From Ursidibacter maritimus (lineage in GTDB: Bacteria > Pseudomonadota > Gammaproteobacteria > Enterobacterales > Pasteurellaceae), in NCBI RefSeq assembly GCF_009761395.1, contig NZ_LEKN01000013.1, positions 415,843-479,842 on the forward strand: 64,000 bases of DNA, given 5' to 3'. This document shows, in pieces, positions 40,383 through 51,579 of this stretch. The first letter of the stretch is position 1. Each line of letters opens with the position of its first letter. The notes beneath the pieces were generated by a model. That model saw only the letters and a list, made by a program, of their open reading frames with translations, was not told the origin of the DNA and searched no databases. A program made the translations under genes and the position numbers.

Positions 40383-41555
40383 TTAGTCATTTGCACGTTT
40401 TTCTAAAATTTCAACTGCTGGTAATATTTTGCCTTCCACAAATTCTAAGAATGCACCGCCACCTGTTGAAATGTAAGAAATTTTGTCTGCGATACCAAAT
40501 AGGTCAATGGCTGCTAATGTATCACCACCACCCGCAATTGAGAATGCTCCATTAGCGGTTGCTTCTGCGATTGCATTTGCAACAATTTCAGTCCCTTTAC
40601 GGAAGTTCGGGAATTCAAATACGCCAACTGGACCATTCCAAAGAATCGTTTTCGCATTACGAATAATTTCTGCTAATTCTTCCGCAGATTTATCGCCAAT
40701 ATCAAAGATTGATTCACCTTCAGCAACTTCATTTACTGATTTGTGAGTTGCTGGTGCCACTTCTGAAAATTCTGTTCCTACACGCACATCAACAGGTACT
40801 GGAATGCTTGTTGTTTTTGATAAACGTTGAGCTTCAGGAATTAAATCTACTTCACATAATGAGTTGCCTACATTATGACCTTCAGCAGCAATAAAGGTAT
40901 TGGCAATACCACCACCAACGATTAACTGGTCAGCAATTTTAGAAAGAGAGTCTAAAACGGTTAATTTGGTTGATACTTTTGAACCACCCACAATCGCTAA
41001 CATTGGGCGTTGCGGTTCTTTTAATGCTTTACCTAACGCGTCTAATTCTGCTGCTAATAATGGGCCTGCACACGCAACTGGCGCATATTCAGCTACACCA
41101 TAAGTTGAGCCTTCTGCACGGTGAGCCGTACCAAATGCATCCATTACAAATACATCACAAAGTGCCGCATATTTTTTCGCTAGCTCAGGATCGTTTTTCT
41201 TTTCACCTTTGTTAATACGTACGTTTTCAAGCACAACGATTTCATTTTCACTGACTTCTACGCCATCCAAATAATCACGTACTAAACGAACTGGTACATC
41301 AAGTGCTTCATTTAAATAATCAACCACAGGTTGTAGAGAGTTTGCTTCTTCAAAAACGCCTTCAGTTGGACGACCTAAGTGAGAAGTCACCATCACTTTT
41401 GCCCCTTTTTGTAAAGCAAGTTTAAGTGTTGGAATAGTCGCACGAATACGAGCATCTGACGTTACTTTGCCATCTTTTACTGGTACATTAAGGTCAGCAC
41501 GAATAAAAAGACGTTTACCTGCAAGGTCAAGATCTGCCATTTTTTTTACAGACAT
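40383..41555 (-). CDS. pgk: Phosphoglycerate kinase
   Basis: Glycolytic kinase making ATP from 1,3-bisphosphoglycerate. N-domain substrate motif [18 protein letters not shown] (about 14-31) and TSHLGRP; C-domain nucleotide site [13 protein letters not shown], with [12 protein letters not shown] and [10 protein letters not shown]. 390 aa. Start ATG 41555 with GAGGAA upstream. First gene of the pgk-fbaA pair. Confidence 0.98.
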   Translation of the reverse strand: MSVKKMADLDLAGKRLFIRADLNVPVKDGKVTSDARIRATIPTLKLALQKGAKVMVTSHLGRPTEGVFEEANSLQPVVDYLNEALDVPVRLVRDYLDGVEVSENEIVVLENVRINKGEKKNDPELAKKYAALCDVFVMDAFGTAHRAEGSTYGVAEYAPVACAGPLLAAELDALGKALKEPQRPMLAIVGGSKVSTKLTVLDSLSKIADQLIVGGGIANTFIAAEGHNVGNSLCEVDLIPEAQRLSKTTSIPVPVDVRVGTEFSEVAPATHKSVNEVAEGESIFDIGDKSAEELAEIIRNAKTILWNGPVGVFEFPNFRKGTEIVANAIAEATANGAFSIAGGGDTLAAIDLFGIADKISYISTGGGAFLEFVEGKILPAVEILEKRAND

Positions 41556-41596
41556 AGTGATTTCCTCTTTTGATTTTAAAAATTAAAAACGGATTG

Positions 41597-41605
41597 ATTA
41601 TATCA
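41597..41605 (-). promoter_or_regulatory. Extended -10 promoter of pgk
   Basis: On the minus strand TGATATAAT (TG-n-TATAAT) lies about 42 bp before the pgk start. No good -35 is seen, which is usual for an extended -10 promoter. Confidence 0.6.
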
Positions 41606-41817
41606 GTTTCCCATTTATTTGGGCGAATATAGATCAAATTATTCTGCAATTTTCTCTGTTTTTTCAGCCTTTTATCAGAATTCTAGAATATGCCATATCG
41701 AATATTATCACATTGTTTTTTTATTTGTTTTGGGCTTAAATTACTGTAATAAGGAAAATTAAGTGTGAAATTGAAGGCTAATTAATAAAGCGCTTAAAAA
41801 GGCCTCCTTTCAGAAAT

Positions 41818-42540
41818 TCATTCCCCAAAATGCTCAGGTAAATTTTTTAGCATTTCAGCCCAAATCACAGTACTACTTTGTCTATTACGAGCCATACACT
41901 CTACTGCTTGTTCGTATTCACCTGTTTGGCAAGCTTGCTTAAGAGACTGATAGAAATTAAAGGTTAATTGACGAGATTGTGCTTCTGAAAAAAAGAGTGT
42001 CGCAACTTGATAGTAGAGATCTTTAAAACTATTTAGAATTAGCCCATAAACTGGTTTATTCGCCACAAAAGTAAAGCTACGGTATAGGTTATAATCGAAT
42101 TCCGCATAAGCTTTTGGATTATCTACGAGTTCATCTAATCCTTCGAATAGTGTTAATGATTTTTTTGTATCTAAACGAATTGCTTCAGGAATATAGTATT
42201 CTGCCATTCGAGTTCGTAGAGAAACAACATTGGCAATAATCATTGGAATAGTAGAGCGATCAAGCTTAATCAAAGTTTCAATAATATTTGGGCCTGCAGT
42301 TTCCCACACGTTATTGACTCGAGTAGGTTTACCATGCTGAATACTTAGCCAACCATCTCTAGCTAGGCGTTGTAACACTTCTCGTAACGTTGTTCTGGTT
42401 ACGCCAATAATATCAGCTAATTCTCGTTCTGCTGGCAAATCTGATCCCGCAGGGAAGCGGTTATTCCAAATACTTTTAACAATATACTCTTCTGCGAGAG
42501 CTGCTGGGCTTTGAGCCTTTAAAATTTCAGATTTATCCAT
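41818..42540 (-). CDS. fadR: FadR, fatty-acid metabolism regulator
   Basis: GntR-family regulator; in E. coli it represses beta-oxidation and activates fabA/fabB, released by acyl-CoA. N-terminal winged helix (LPAERELADIIGVTRTTLREVLQRLARDGWLSIQHGKPTRV, summarised at about 35-75), then the helical acyl-CoA domain. The start is placed at ATG 42540 (MDKSEIL), 240 aa; an in-frame TTG at 42555 is less likely. Divergent from nhaB, as in E. coli. Confidence 0.95.
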   Translation of the reverse strand: MDKSEILKAQSPAALAEEYIVKSIWNNRFPAGSDLPAERELADIIGVTRTTLREVLQRLARDGWLSIQHGKPTRVNNVWETAGPNIIETLIKLDRSTIPMIIANVVSLRTRMAEYYIPEAIRLDTKKSLTLFEGLDELVDNPKAYAEFDYNLYRSFTFVANKPVYGLILNSFKDLYYQVATLFFSEAQSRQLTFNFYQSLKQACQTGEYEQAVECMARNRQSSTVIWAEMLKNLPEHFGE

Positions 42541-42717
42541 TGATGCGTATTCCAAATTGGGAAAATGAAGAAGAACTCCACTCTTAAGATTAAAATTTGC
42601 GACTTAGTTATCAAAAATCAAAATTACTAAAACTAAATCATAACATTCTCTATTATCGTTCAATCTAAAGTATATTACAATTCATCTGTTTTGATTACCT
42701 TTCGAGAAGAAAATCTT

Positions 42718-44259
42718 ATGAAGAATTTAGACGCTTTTTTCAAAAATTTTTTAGGCAATTCGCCAGAATGGTACAAAATTGCTATTTTGGCATTTTTAAT
42801 CATTAATCCACTGATTTATTTCTTTATCAGTGAATTTATCGCAGGATGGGTACTGGTTGCGGAATTTATTTTTACACTCGCAATGGCATTAAAGTGCTAT
42901 CCACTCCAACCTGGTGGTTTACTTGCTATCGAAGCTGTTGCAATTGGAATGACAAGCCCACACCATATCAAACACGAAATTGTGGCAAATTTTGATGTTA
43001 TTCTGCTACTGATGTTTATGGTGGCAGGTATCTACTTTATGAAACAACTTCTTTTGTATGCATTTACTAAATTGATCATTGCAATCCATTCTAAGAAAAT
43101 ACTTTCCCTATCATTCTGTTTAAGTGCTGCATTTCTATCCGCATTTTTAGATGCACTAACGGTTATTGCGGTAATTATTAGTGTTGGGGTAGGCTTTTAT
43201 GGGGTTTATCATAAAGTAGCCTCTGGTAATAGCTTTGAAGATTCAACAGATATTACCAATGACGACAAGATTGCGAACAATAAAGCAATTTTAGAGCAAT
43301 TTCGCGGTTTTTTACGTAGTTTACTGATGCACGCGGGGGTGGGGAGTGCTCTAGGTGGTGTAATGACAATGGTGGGTGAACCGCAAAATTTAATTATTGC
43401 AGCACAGGCAGAGTGGGGATTCGGTGAGTTTTTCCTACGAGTCTCACCCATCAGCATAACTGTATTACTCTGCGGCATAGCCACTTGTTACCTTGTAGAA
43501 AAATACAAAGTATTTGGATATGGAGACCGCTTACCACGCAAAGTTTGGGTTGTTTTAGCACATTACAATATCCAAAAAGAGCGAAAAATGACAAAACAAG
43601 ATCGCTTAAAACTAGCCGTTCAAGCAGTAGCAGGCGTATGGTTAATTATCGGCTTAGCATTGCATCTTGCGGATGTCGGACTTATCGGCTTGACGATTAT
43701 TATTATCTGCACTGCATTTTGTGGAATCAATGACGAACACGCACTTGGAAAATCATTTCAAGAATCTCTCCCATTTACTGCGTTATTAGTTGTATTCTTC
43801 TCTGTTGTCGCTGTAATTGTCGATCTAAAATTATTTGACCCTATCATTCAGCTAGTTCTTGCGGCAGAAAAAGATTCGCAACTCGCCCTGTTTTATGTCT
43901 TCAATGGGTTGCTTTCAAGCATATCAGACAACGTGTTTGTGGGGACTGTTTATATCAATGAAGCCAAATCAGCACTTATGTCTGGTGCAATTGAACGTTC
44001 ACAATTTGATTTAATTGCTGTGGCGATCAACACAGGTACAAACTTACCTTCTGTTGCAACACCCAATGGACAAGCCGCCTTTTTATTCCTATTAACGTCA
44101 TCATTTGCTCCGTTAATTCGTTTATCTTATGGTAGAATGGTCTATATGGCACTGCCTTATACCATTGTGTTATCTGTGGTTGGTTTCATTTCAATGGAAT
44201 TTTTACTCCAACCATTTACAGAACTACTACTAGAATGGGGTTGGATTGTAACCCGTTAA
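42718..44259 (+). CDS. nhaB: NhaB, sodium/proton antiporter
   Basis: Inner-membrane antiporter expelling sodium in exchange for protons. About twelve hydrophobic segments; start chosen at ATG 42718 ([20 protein letters not shown]), the typical NhaB N-terminus, with GAGAAG upstream, giving 513 aa. Characteristic blocks include [38 protein letters not shown] and [17 protein letters not shown]. Followed 12 bp later by dsbB. Confidence 0.96.
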   Translation: MKNLDAFFKNFLGNSPEWYKIAILAFLIINPLIYFFISEFIAGWVLVAEFIFTLAMALKCYPLQPGGLLAIEAVAIGMTSPHHIKHEIVANFDVILLLMFMVAGIYFMKQLLLYAFTKLIIAIHSKKILSLSFCLSAAFLSAFLDALTVIAVIISVGVGFYGVYHKVASGNSFEDSTDITNDDKIANNKAILEQFRGFLRSLLMHAGVGSALGGVMTMVGEPQNLIIAAQAEWGFGEFFLRVSPISITVLLCGIATCYLVEKYKVFGYGDRLPRKVWVVLAHYNIQKERKMTKQDRLKLAVQAVAGVWLIIGLALHLADVGLIGLTIIIICTAFCGINDEHALGKSFQESLPFTALLVVFFSVVAVIVDLKLFDPIIQLVLAAEKDSQLALFYVFNGLLSSISDNVFVGTVYINEAKSALMSGAIERSQFDLIAVAINTGTNLPSVATPNGQAAFLFLLTSSFAPLIRLSYGRMVYMALPYTIVLSVVGFISMEFLLQPFTELLLEWGWIVTR

Positions 44260-44271
44260 ATAGGAACCGCT

Positions 44272-44811
44272 ATGTTCAATTACTTAAAAGAGCTTTCATT
44301 CACAAGAGGGGCTTGGTTGCTCCTAACAACAAGCTGTGTTGCATTAGAAGCAACTGCTCTATATTTCCAACATGGAATGGGTCTGAACCCTTGTGTAATG
44401 TGTATTTATGAACGTCTGGCATTACTCGCTATTTTAGTGGCGGGAATGATAGGTTTTTTAGCACCTAGATTTATACTTACACGTTGGATTGCTCTTTTAC
44501 TTGGTTCATACGGTGCAGTCAAAGGGTTAACTCTTGCAATTAAACATACTGATTATCAACTTAACCCTGCACCTTGGAACCAATGCTCGCCTTTTGTTGA
44601 ATTTCCTGAAACCTTACCATTAAATGTTTGGTTCCCATCTATCTTCGAGGCATCTGGTAATTGCGGAAAAATTGTATGGCAATTTTGGGGGCTGAGTATG
44701 CCACAATGGTTAATTGCTATTTTTGCAGTTTACACTGTGCTATTTGCTTGCCTTGTATTAAGCCAGTTTAAACGCTCTTCAGGAATGAGAGAACGTAATT
44801 TATTTTCTTAA
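44272..44811 (+). CDS. dsbB: DsbB, disulfide bond formation protein B
   Basis: Inner-membrane quinone reductase that reoxidises DsbA. Four transmembrane helices; the first periplasmic pair Cys41-Cys44 (NPCVMCIYER) and the second pair Cys105 and Cys131 (PWNQCSPF, SGNCGK) are all intact. 179 aa. Same transcript as nhaB, as in E. coli. Confidence 0.97.
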   Translation: MFNYLKELSFTRGAWLLLTTSCVALEATALYFQHGMGLNPCVMCIYERLALLAILVAGMIGFLAPRFILTRWIALLLGSYGAVKGLTLAIKHTDYQLNPAPWNQCSPFVEFPETLPLNVWFPSIFEASGNCGKIVWQFWGLSMPQWLIAIFAVYTVLFACLVLSQFKRSSGMRERNLFS

Positions 44812-44820
44812 TTTCAAGGA

Positions 44821-44866
44821 TTTAGGTGTGCTAAATAGTTGCTATATTCTATCCATCACACCTAAA
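44821..44866. terminator. Inverted repeat after dsbB
   Basis: TTTAGGTGTG (44821-44830) and CACACCTAAA (44857-44866) pair around a 26-nt loop between the convergent dsbB and yidB-like genes. Confidence 0.55.
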
Positions 44867-44871
44867 TTCAA

Positions 44872-45288
44872 TTAACTAAATAATTTACCTAATACCGCTT
44901 TCGCACCTTGTTGTAGTAAGGCACCAGTATCTAAATTTTTGAGATCTAATTCTCCATTTGGACTAAGAGAATCAACAATCTTAGGCAAGTACTCAGATAA
45001 TAAATTAGGTGCTTCTTGCTGTGCTACTCCGACTTCTTCGGCAGCAGAATCAATATTCTTTTGACCAAAAACATCAAGAATCTGTGAAGCTGAAATAGGT
45101 TGGTTTTCTTCTGTACTAATCCACGACTTCACTAATTGCTCTAATCCACCTTGTTGGAATTTTTCAATTAAGCCTTGTATTCCACCTTGTGATTGTAATA
45201 ATGCTTGAATCAGTTGTAATGCTTTGGTTTGACCTTCTCCGCCACCTAATACAGATGATGCAACAGATCCTAAAATGTTTCCTAACAT
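44872..45288 (-). CDS. YidB-like DUF937 protein
   Basis: 138-aa member of the YidB/DUF937 family, function unknown. Glycine-rich start MLGNILGSVASSVLGGGEG, the helical repeat GLIEKFQQGGLEQLVKSWI, then ISASQILDVFGQKNIDSAAEEVG, the usual YidB helix pair. No signal peptide. Monocistronic between two hairpins. Confidence 0.85.
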   Translation of the reverse strand: MLGNILGSVASSVLGGGEGQTKALQLIQALLQSQGGIQGLIEKFQQGGLEQLVKSWISTEENQPISASQILDVFGQKNIDSAAEEVGVAQQEAPNLLSEYLPKIVDSLSPNGELDLKNLDTGALLQQGAKAVLGKLFS

Positions 45289-45313
45289 AAATGCTCCTAA
45301 AAATTACAAAAAT

Positions 45314-45367
45314 AAGCGGTGAGTTTCCAATCAACATTTGCAAATGTTTATGCTGTTCTCACCGCTT
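45314..45367 (-). terminator. Inverted uptake-signal pair after kdsB
   Basis: AAGCGGTGAG (45314-45323) and CTCACCGCTT (45358-45367) form a perfect 10-bp stem; TTTGCAAATG lies in the loop. It sits directly after kdsB. Confidence 0.7.
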
Positions 45368-45376
45368 GGGTTGATA

Positions 45377-46135
45377 TTACTGCTCAGATAAAATCTGGCG
45401 TACTCGTTCTAGATCTTCAGCGGTATCTACCCCGACCTGTGGGGCTTTTTTAGCAAGATCAAGATGAATTTTTTCTCCGTACCACAGTGCTCGAAGCTGT
45501 TCTAGTGATTCTAATTGTTCAAGCTGAGTCGGCTGCCAAGCAACATATTGTTTTATAAATCCAGCTCGATAAGCATAGATGCCAATATGGCGTAGGTAGT
45601 TTTGTTGTTGAACAAATTGGTCATTACAATCAGCAAAATCATCTCGAGCAAAAGGTATTGGTGCTCGAGAAAAATAGAGTGCCATTCCTTGTTTATCTGT
45701 CAATGTTTTAACCACATTTGGATTAAATAATTCTTCTTTTGTCGTGAGTTTAACAGCAAGAGTTGCCATATTAACTTGGTGCTGATCAAGATTATTCGCG
45801 ACTTGAGAAACAATCACTGGGGGAATTAACGGTTCATCGCCTTGAATATTGACAATAATTTCGCTATCAGGGATTGCCATTTTCTCAATAACTTCCGCTA
45901 AACGTTCCGTTCCTGAATTATGTTTATCCGATGTTAAGCAAATTTCACCACCAAAATTAGTAACCACTTGTTCAATTTCAGGATGATCTGTTGCCACGAT
46001 AATACGCTCAGCCCCCGATAATTGAGCTTTTTCCCAAACGTGTTGGATCATCGGTTTACCGGCAATATCCAATAGGGGTTTACGGGGTAAGCGGGTGGAC
46101 GCATAGCGTGCTGGAATGATGACAGTAAAAGCCAT
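45377..46135 (-). CDS. kdsB: KdsB, CMP-KDO synthetase
   Basis: Cytidylyltransferase that activates KDO for lipid A core assembly. N-terminal nucleotide-binding motif [19 protein letters not shown] (about 3-21), then [23 protein letters not shown] and [14 protein letters not shown]. 252 aa. First partner of the kdsB-epmC pair here is epmC, which ends 9 bp upstream of its start. Confidence 0.97.
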   Translation of the reverse strand: MAFTVIIPARYASTRLPRKPLLDIAGKPMIQHVWEKAQLSGAERIIVATDHPEIEQVVTNFGGEICLTSDKHNSGTERLAEVIEKMAIPDSEIIVNIQGDEPLIPPVIVSQVANNLDQHQVNMATLAVKLTTKEELFNPNVVKTLTDKQGMALYFSRAPIPFARDDFADCNDQFVQQQNYLRHIGIYAYRAGFIKQYVAWQPTQLEQLESLEQLRALWYGEKIHLDLAKKAPQVGVDTAEDLERVRQILSEQ

Positions 46136-46144
46136 TTTAAGCTC

Positions 46145-46711
46145 CTAAATTTTAGCTAAATCGAAACGAGATAAGTCAATAAAATTTGGTGTACCGTAGA
46201 ACTGACAAAGTGCTTGACGTAGCTGTTCTGCTCGTAATGGTAAACCTTTTTCCGCATAGGTTTGCACCTGTTGATAAACCGCTTGCTTAAATGCACTATT
46301 ATCGCCTGCATTGCCTGTTAAATTATCTGCACTGGCGAAATAACGAAAGTTAGCCGCAGTCGCTAAAATCCATTCAATCGCTTGCGGTTTAACTTCAACT
46401 TGTTCAAACTCTCTTTGGCGTTCTGCAGAACGTCCATCAGGTTCATACCAATATCCAAAATCTTCTAATTTTCGGCGTTCTTTGCCCGCAACGAGCCAAT
46501 GAGCTATTTCGTGTAAAGCACTGCTATAAAAGCCGTGAGCAAATAAAATAACATTATAAGGACGCTCACTTGGGGTATTATCTTCATCAATAAATTCAGG
46601 CAGATAAATAGGATAATCACTCCCACGTTCTAGTCGAGTATTATAACTTTGGCTAAAGCAACTATCGAAAATAGCGATCAAATCTTCGTATTTATGTTCG
46701 TTTTGGTTCAT
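46145..46711 (-). CDS. epmC: EpmC, elongation factor P hydroxylase
   Basis: Iron-dependent oxygenase (YfcM) that hydroxylates the modified lysine of elongation factor P. Histidine/acid metal site in SALHEIAHWLVAGKERRKLEDFGYWYEPDGR, summarised near residues 65-95. 188 aa. It lies between ydjA and kdsB with short gaps (15 and 9 bp), suggesting one transcript. epmA and epmB are not in this window. Confidence 0.92.
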   Translation of the reverse strand: MNQNEHKYEDLIAIFDSCFSQSYNTRLERGSDYPIYLPEFIDEDNTPSERPYNVILFAHGFYSSALHEIAHWLVAGKERRKLEDFGYWYEPDGRSAERQREFEQVEVKPQAIEWILATAANFRYFASADNLTGNAGDNSAFKQAVYQQVQTYAEKGLPLRAEQLRQALCQFYGTPNFIDLSRFDLAKI

Positions 46712-46726
46712 TTTAGATCGTATAAG

Positions 46727-47287
46727 TTATTTTAAATAGTGAACAAAGCCAGAAATATCTTCAGTTTGGCTAGCAAGGGTAATTTCGCCTTCTTCGGGAG
46801 ATCCGATCATCAATAAGGCAACAATTTTATCCGCATCTTGACAATGTAATGCTTGACGCAATGCAGATCCATTTACCCATTTATTGGTAATCCAACAGGT
46901 TTCAAAACCTAAAGTATTAGCGGCTAATTGAATGGCATAGGTTGCACAACCCGCGGTAACAATCTGCTCCCAAGCGGGTACTTTCGGTAAATCTTTGGTA
47001 ACTTTTGCTACCACAGCAATAATCATCGGGGCTTGTGAACTGATTTTTTTAGCTTTTTTAGATCCGTCTTCGCCTAAATCAAATTCCTCTGCTGCAGCGT
47101 TGAGATAATCTCTAAAGGTGACTAATTGTTGTTGTTCAATAACAAAAAATTGATAAGGCTTGAGATGTCCGTGATCTGGCACACGAAGTGCGGCTTTGAA
47201 GATGATATCTAATTGTGCTTTATTTGGTGCTTTTGTGCCAAATTTTTTGCTAGAACGGCGAAGTTGTAATAGATCTAACGTCTTCAC
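46727..47287 (-). CDS. ydjA: YdjA-like nitroreductase
   Basis: Small FMN-dependent nitroreductase. N-terminal LLQLRRSSKKFGTKAP (FMN phosphate site), ALRVPDHGHLKPYQFFVI and GCATYAIQLAANTLGFETCWITN. 186 aa, matching E. coli YdjA (183). Physiological substrate unknown. Divergent from sppA, the same neighbourhood as in E. coli. Confidence 0.92.
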   Translation of the reverse strand: MKTLDLLQLRRSSKKFGTKAPNKAQLDIIFKAALRVPDHGHLKPYQFFVIEQQQLVTFRDYLNAAAEEFDLGEDGSKKAKKISSQAPMIIAVVAKVTKDLPKVPAWEQIVTAGCATYAIQLAANTLGFETCWITNKWVNGSALRQALHCQDADKIVALLMIGSPEEGEITLASQTEDISGFVHYLK

Positions 47288-47406
47288 TAAGTATTCCTTG
47301 CTTGATTTATTAGGTAAAAATTTATGTGGGAGAATAGCACATTCTGTTAAATTCCGCCCATTTTTATGGTACTTTATACGGCAAATTTCCCTATTTCATC
47401 CATATT

Positions 47407-49269
47407 ATGTTATCAGTGTTAAAAAGTCTTTATCGCGTTTTCCGAATCTTTCGGGAATTTGTTATTAGTCTCTTTTTTATTTTATTCGTACTAATCTGTT
47501 TTGCAATTGTCAGTTTGATACAAAGCGATACAGAATCGAATAATCAGTTACCCTTTGATAAAGGGGCATTGATGCTGAATTTAGATGGCTATTTAGCAGA
47601 TAACCACGATGAGTTTGGTGATTTTCATCGTTTCTTACAATCTGAGTTAGGTGGAGAAAGTGAGCCTGTCAAAATTTCAACTTTTGATGTTGTCAGAGCG
47701 ATAAGAAAAGCAGCACAAGACGAGCGTGTAACAGGGTTAGTATTAGATTTAAAATACTTTGAAGGTGGTGATCTCTCGTCATTACAATTTGTGGGCAAAC
47801 AACTCAATGAATTCAAAGCAACAAATAAACCTATCGTTGCTGTTGGAGAGCATTATTCACAGCAACAATACTATTTAGCCAGCTTTGCGGACAAAATTTA
47901 CCTCAATAAAGTCGGGTTTGTGGACCTACACGGGCTAAATTACTCTAATCTCTACTTCAAAACGTTATTTGAGAAAATTGAAGCTGTTCCGCATATTTTC
48001 CGAGTAGGAACTTATAAATCTGCCGTAGAACCCTTTTTGCGTGATGATATGTCGCCAGAAGCACGTCAAAATGCAAGCTTATGGATCAATCAATTATGGC
48101 AACAGTTCAGTCTACAAATTGCTCAAAATCTTGCGATTGATGCAAAATCCGTAGTACCAGATCCAAAAGTGTATATTGAACAGTTTAAGCAAGCTAAAGG
48201 TGATGATGCACAATATGCCTTAAACCGCAAATTAGTTACCGAATTAGTGACTACTCAACAACTCAACCAGATTTTAATTGATATCTTTGGTGAAGATAGC
48301 GAAAAAGGTTACCGCCATATTGATTTCTTTGACTATGCAGCATCATTAACGGATCGTTTCGATGTTACAGGCGAGAATAAAATTGCAGTTGTCAATGTAG
48401 AAGGGGAAATTACTTGGGGAGAGAGCGACGAAAACTCTGCGGGAAGCGATACTATCGTAAAATTACTCCAACAAGCCCAAGATGATGACACAATTAAAGG
48501 TGTTATTTTACGCATCAATAGTCCAGGTGGCAGTGCAATGGCATCGGAACTGATTCGCCAGCAAACCGAAGCCTTACAGCAAGCAGGTAAGCCAGTTATT
48601 GCCTCAATGGGTGGAATGGCAGCTTCAGGGGGATACTGGATTGCTGCAACGAGCGATAAAATCATTGCTAGTCCAAGTACTTTAACTGGTTCTATTGGTA
48701 TTTTTGGTTTAGCCGTTACCTTTGAAAAAACCGCTAAGAAATTAGGGATCAATGAAGATGGCGTATCCACCTCACCACTAGCAAGCCAATCGACATTAAA
48801 ATCGCTACCGAAAGAGCAAAGTGAAGTCATCCAAATCAGTATTGAAAATGGTTATGATCGCTTCTTAGATCTGGTTAGTCGTGGGCGTAAAATGGATAAA
48901 ACTGCCGTCGATAACGTCGCTCAAGGGCAAGTGTGGTTAGGCTCAACTGCCTTTAAAAAGGGCTTAGTAGATCAACTAGGCGATTTCGATGATGCTTATG
49001 CAATAACAGCTGAAATCATTAACCAAAAACGCCAAAGTGAAGGCAAACCTGCGATTGAAAAGTTTGAAACTCAATGGCTAATCGAACAAGAATATGATTT
49101 ACTTAGCCAAGTAATGCGAGATTTCAAAATGCAAAGTAAAGTATATATTGCTCGTTGGTTAAACTTGCCTTTTAGTGAGCAACTCTCACGCTCTAAAGAT
49201 GTCCTAGAAAAATTGAACGACCCAAAACAAACTTATTTATACTGTTTGAACTGCGGTAGCGTTAAATAG
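47407..49269 (+). CDS. sppA: SppA, signal peptide peptidase (protease IV)
   Basis: Inner-membrane serine protease that degrades cleaved signal peptides. N-terminal membrane helix (about 18-38) and two tandem S49 domains. The Lys-Ser dyad is intact: Lys204 in FRVGTYKSAVEPF and Ser407 in GGMAASGGYWIA, close to E. coli Lys209 and Ser409. 620 aa. Confidence 0.96.
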   Translation: MLSVLKSLYRVFRIFREFVISLFFILFVLICFAIVSLIQSDTESNNQLPFDKGALMLNLDGYLADNHDEFGDFHRFLQSELGGESEPVKISTFDVVRAIRKAAQDERVTGLVLDLKYFEGGDLSSLQFVGKQLNEFKATNKPIVAVGEHYSQQQYYLASFADKIYLNKVGFVDLHGLNYSNLYFKTLFEKIEAVPHIFRVGTYKSAVEPFLRDDMSPEARQNASLWINQLWQQFSLQIAQNLAIDAKSVVPDPKVYIEQFKQAKGDDAQYALNRKLVTELVTTQQLNQILIDIFGEDSEKGYRHIDFFDYAASLTDRFDVTGENKIAVVNVEGEITWGESDENSAGSDTIVKLLQQAQDDDTIKGVILRINSPGGSAMASELIRQQTEALQQAGKPVIASMGGMAASGGYWIAATSDKIIASPSTLTGSIGIFGLAVTFEKTAKKLGINEDGVSTSPLASQSTLKSLPKEQSEVIQISIENGYDRFLDLVSRGRKMDKTAVDNVAQGQVWLGSTAFKKGLVDQLGDFDDAYAITAEIINQKRQSEGKPAIEKFETQWLIEQEYDLLSQVMRDFKMQSKVYIARWLNLPFSEQLSRSKDVLEKLNDPKQTYLYCLNCGSVK

Positions 49270-49278
49270 TGAAAAGAT

Positions 49279-49332
49279 AAGCGGTTAGATTATCAGCATA
49301 TTTTGCAAAAATTTGTCATAATCCTACCGCTT
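49279..49332 (+). terminator. Inverted uptake-signal pair after sppA
   Basis: AAGCGGTTAGATTAT (49279-49293) pairs, with two mismatches, with ATAATCCTACCGCTT (49318-49332); the loop carries TTTTGCAAAA. Confidence 0.65.
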
Positions 49333-49456
49333 GCTTATTAGCTAAACTCTTGAAATTTACGCTTCTTACATTATGAAGATTGCAAAACAAGTTATATCTC
49401 TTTAAACTTCCGACTAATTTTTTATTTTAAATAAGCAAATAATACGAGTACGTAAA

Positions 49457-50446
49457 ATGACCGAAACGACCGACATGCTCTCTTTAGGGCAACAACTAAA
49501 AAATGCACGAGAAGCATTAGATCTTTCCATTGAAGATATTGCGAGTAAAACGAATTTAAAGAAAAATCATATCGAAGCGTTAGAAAATGATATTTTCATT
49601 CTACAAAATGTTCCGCCAACATTCGTACGTGGTTATGTGCGCAATTACGTACGTTTTTTACGTTTACCAGAAGAACTCGTGAATAGTGTCAATTATGGCG
49701 AAGTGACCATCCCAAATGAAGTAAAACGCCCAGTTTCCAATATTCCTGTGCATAATCAAAAATCTCAACTTCGTTGGGTGAAAACATTGACGTGGTTAAT
49801 TCTACTTTGTGCAGTTGGAATGACTCTCGCATGGTGGTGGCAAGAACATCAGAAAGAGAAAATGAGTAGCGATGAGCTTGTGAGTAACAATATTTCAGTA
49901 ATGCAAGCAGCACCAACCACTGAAACACCTTCTGTTGCAACAGTATCACCAACAGTTGAAGCACAATCAGAACCATCTTCAAGTAGTGTTACTATCCAGC
50001 CTGCTGATGCAATACCGACAGAAACGGCTACTACAACAGATGACACAACCAAAGCGGTAACTTCTAGCGAAAATAATGCAACATCAACAGAAAACACACA
50101 AGTTCCAGTCAATATCTTGCAACAAAATGTCTCTGAACAAGGTGCTGTGGTAGAACCAGTAAAAACGGAAGAAACTCCAGCTGAACAAACTCAGTCAATA
50201 GGCAATGATGAATTACGTATTGAGATTACCAACGCACAAAGTTGGATTACAGTGCGAGACGGCAAACGCAAACGTTTAGCCGAAAAATTATATAACAGTG
50301 GTGAGGTTCTCACATTTAATGGTAATGAGCAATATAGCTTAACCGTTGGAGCCCCAGGTAATGTAAAAATCTATTACAAAGGGCAGGAAGTACCACTGAA
50401 AGTTGATGGGCGTGTTGCTCGTTTTAAATTACCTTTAGCGAAGTAA
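49457..50446 (+). CDS. rodZ: RodZ, cell-shape and MreB-anchor protein
   Basis: Bitopic membrane protein linking MreB to the envelope. Cytoplasmic helix-turn-helix domain (about 8-75, [21 protein letters not shown]), one membrane helix (about 110-130, [19 protein letters not shown]), a long T/S/E-rich periplasmic linker (about 140-245) and a C-terminal DUF4115 beta domain ([17 protein letters not shown] to the end). 329 aa. 2 bp before ispG. Confidence 0.94.
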   Translation: MTETTDMLSLGQQLKNAREALDLSIEDIASKTNLKKNHIEALENDIFILQNVPPTFVRGYVRNYVRFLRLPEELVNSVNYGEVTIPNEVKRPVSNIPVHNQKSQLRWVKTLTWLILLCAVGMTLAWWWQEHQKEKMSSDELVSNNISVMQAAPTTETPSVATVSPTVEAQSEPSSSSVTIQPADAIPTETATTTDDTTKAVTSSENNATSTENTQVPVNILQQNVSEQGAVVEPVKTEETPAEQTQSIGNDELRIEITNAQSWITVRDGKRKRLAEKLYNSGEVLTFNGNEQYSLTVGAPGNVKIYYKGQEVPLKVDGRVARFKLPLAK

Positions 50447-50448
50447 AA

Positions 50449-51558
50449 ATGTTAAAAGAACCACCAATTAAGCGTCGTCAATCGACCAAAATTTATGTCG
50501 GGAATGTGCCTGTGGGGGGCGATGCACCGATAGCTGTACAATCAATGACCAATACTCGCACAACAGATGTGGAAGCAACTGTGGCACAGATTAAAGCCTT
50601 AGAGCGTGTTGGAGCAGATATTGTACGAGTTTCTGTACCAACAATGGATGCGGCAGAAGCCTTTAAAGTGATTAAACAACAAGTCAATGTGCCACTCGTT
50701 GCAGATATTCATTTTGATTATCGTATTGCACTCAAAGTTGCCGAATATGGCGTAGATTGCTTGCGAATCAATCCAGGCAATATCGGTAAAGAGGAACGTA
50801 TTCGTGCGGTTGTCGATTGTGCTAGAGATAAAAATATTCCTATTCGTATTGGTGTAAATGCAGGTTCTCTTGAAAAAGATATTCAAGAAAAATTTGGCGA
50901 GCCAACACCAGAAGCACTATTGGAATCTGCACTTCGCCACGTTGAGATATTAGATCGTCTGAACTTTGAACAATTTAAAGTAAGCGTAAAAGCATCTGAT
51001 GTCTTTTTAGCGGTCGAATCTTACCGCTTGCTTGCTAAAGCGATTAAACAGCCAATCCATTTAGGCATTACCGAAGCGGGTGGAGCAAGAGCGGGGGCGG
51101 TAAAATCCGCCATTGGATTAGGATTGTTATTATCCGAAGGCATCGGAGATACATTACGAGTTTCACTCGCGGCCGATCCCGTAGAAGAAATTAAAGTTGG
51201 CTTTGATATTCTAAAATCATTACGTATTCGTTCTCGTGGCATCAACTTTATTGCCTGCCCGACTTGCTCTCGTCAAGAGTTTGATGTAATCGGTACTGTC
51301 AATGCGTTAGAACAGCGTTTAGAAGATATTATTACGCCGATGGACGTATCCATTATCGGTTGTGTAGTAAACGGCCCTGGCGAAGCATTGGTGTCTGACT
51401 TAGGCGTTACAGGCAGTAATAAAATGAGTGGCTATTATCTTGATGGTGTTCGTCAAAAAGAACGTTTTGATAATGAGAAATTGATTGATCAACTCGAAGC
51501 AAAAATTCGTGCAAGAGTGGCAGAACAACATAATCGTATTGAAATAAGCCAAATTTAA
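50449..51558 (+). CDS. ispG: IspG (GcpE), HMBPP synthase
   Basis: 4Fe-4S enzyme of the MEP isoprenoid pathway. N-terminal TIM barrel ([27 protein letters not shown]) and C-terminal cluster domain with [10 protein letters not shown] and [10 protein letters not shown] holding the three cysteines and the glutamate ligand. 369 aa. rodZ-ispG spacing of 2 bp indicates coupling. Confidence 0.97.
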   Translation: MLKEPPIKRRQSTKIYVGNVPVGGDAPIAVQSMTNTRTTDVEATVAQIKALERVGADIVRVSVPTMDAAEAFKVIKQQVNVPLVADIHFDYRIALKVAEYGVDCLRINPGNIGKEERIRAVVDCARDKNIPIRIGVNAGSLEKDIQEKFGEPTPEALLESALRHVEILDRLNFEQFKVSVKASDVFLAVESYRLLAKAIKQPIHLGITEAGGARAGAVKSAIGLGLLLSEGIGDTLRVSLAADPVEEIKVGFDILKSLRIRSRGINFIACPTCSRQEFDVIGTVNALEQRLEDIITPMDVSIIGCVVNGPGEALVSDLGVTGSNKMSGYYLDGVRQKERFDNEKLIDQLEAKIRARVAEQHNRIEISQI

Positions 51559-51579
51559 ACAAACATCTTAGGAAACAAA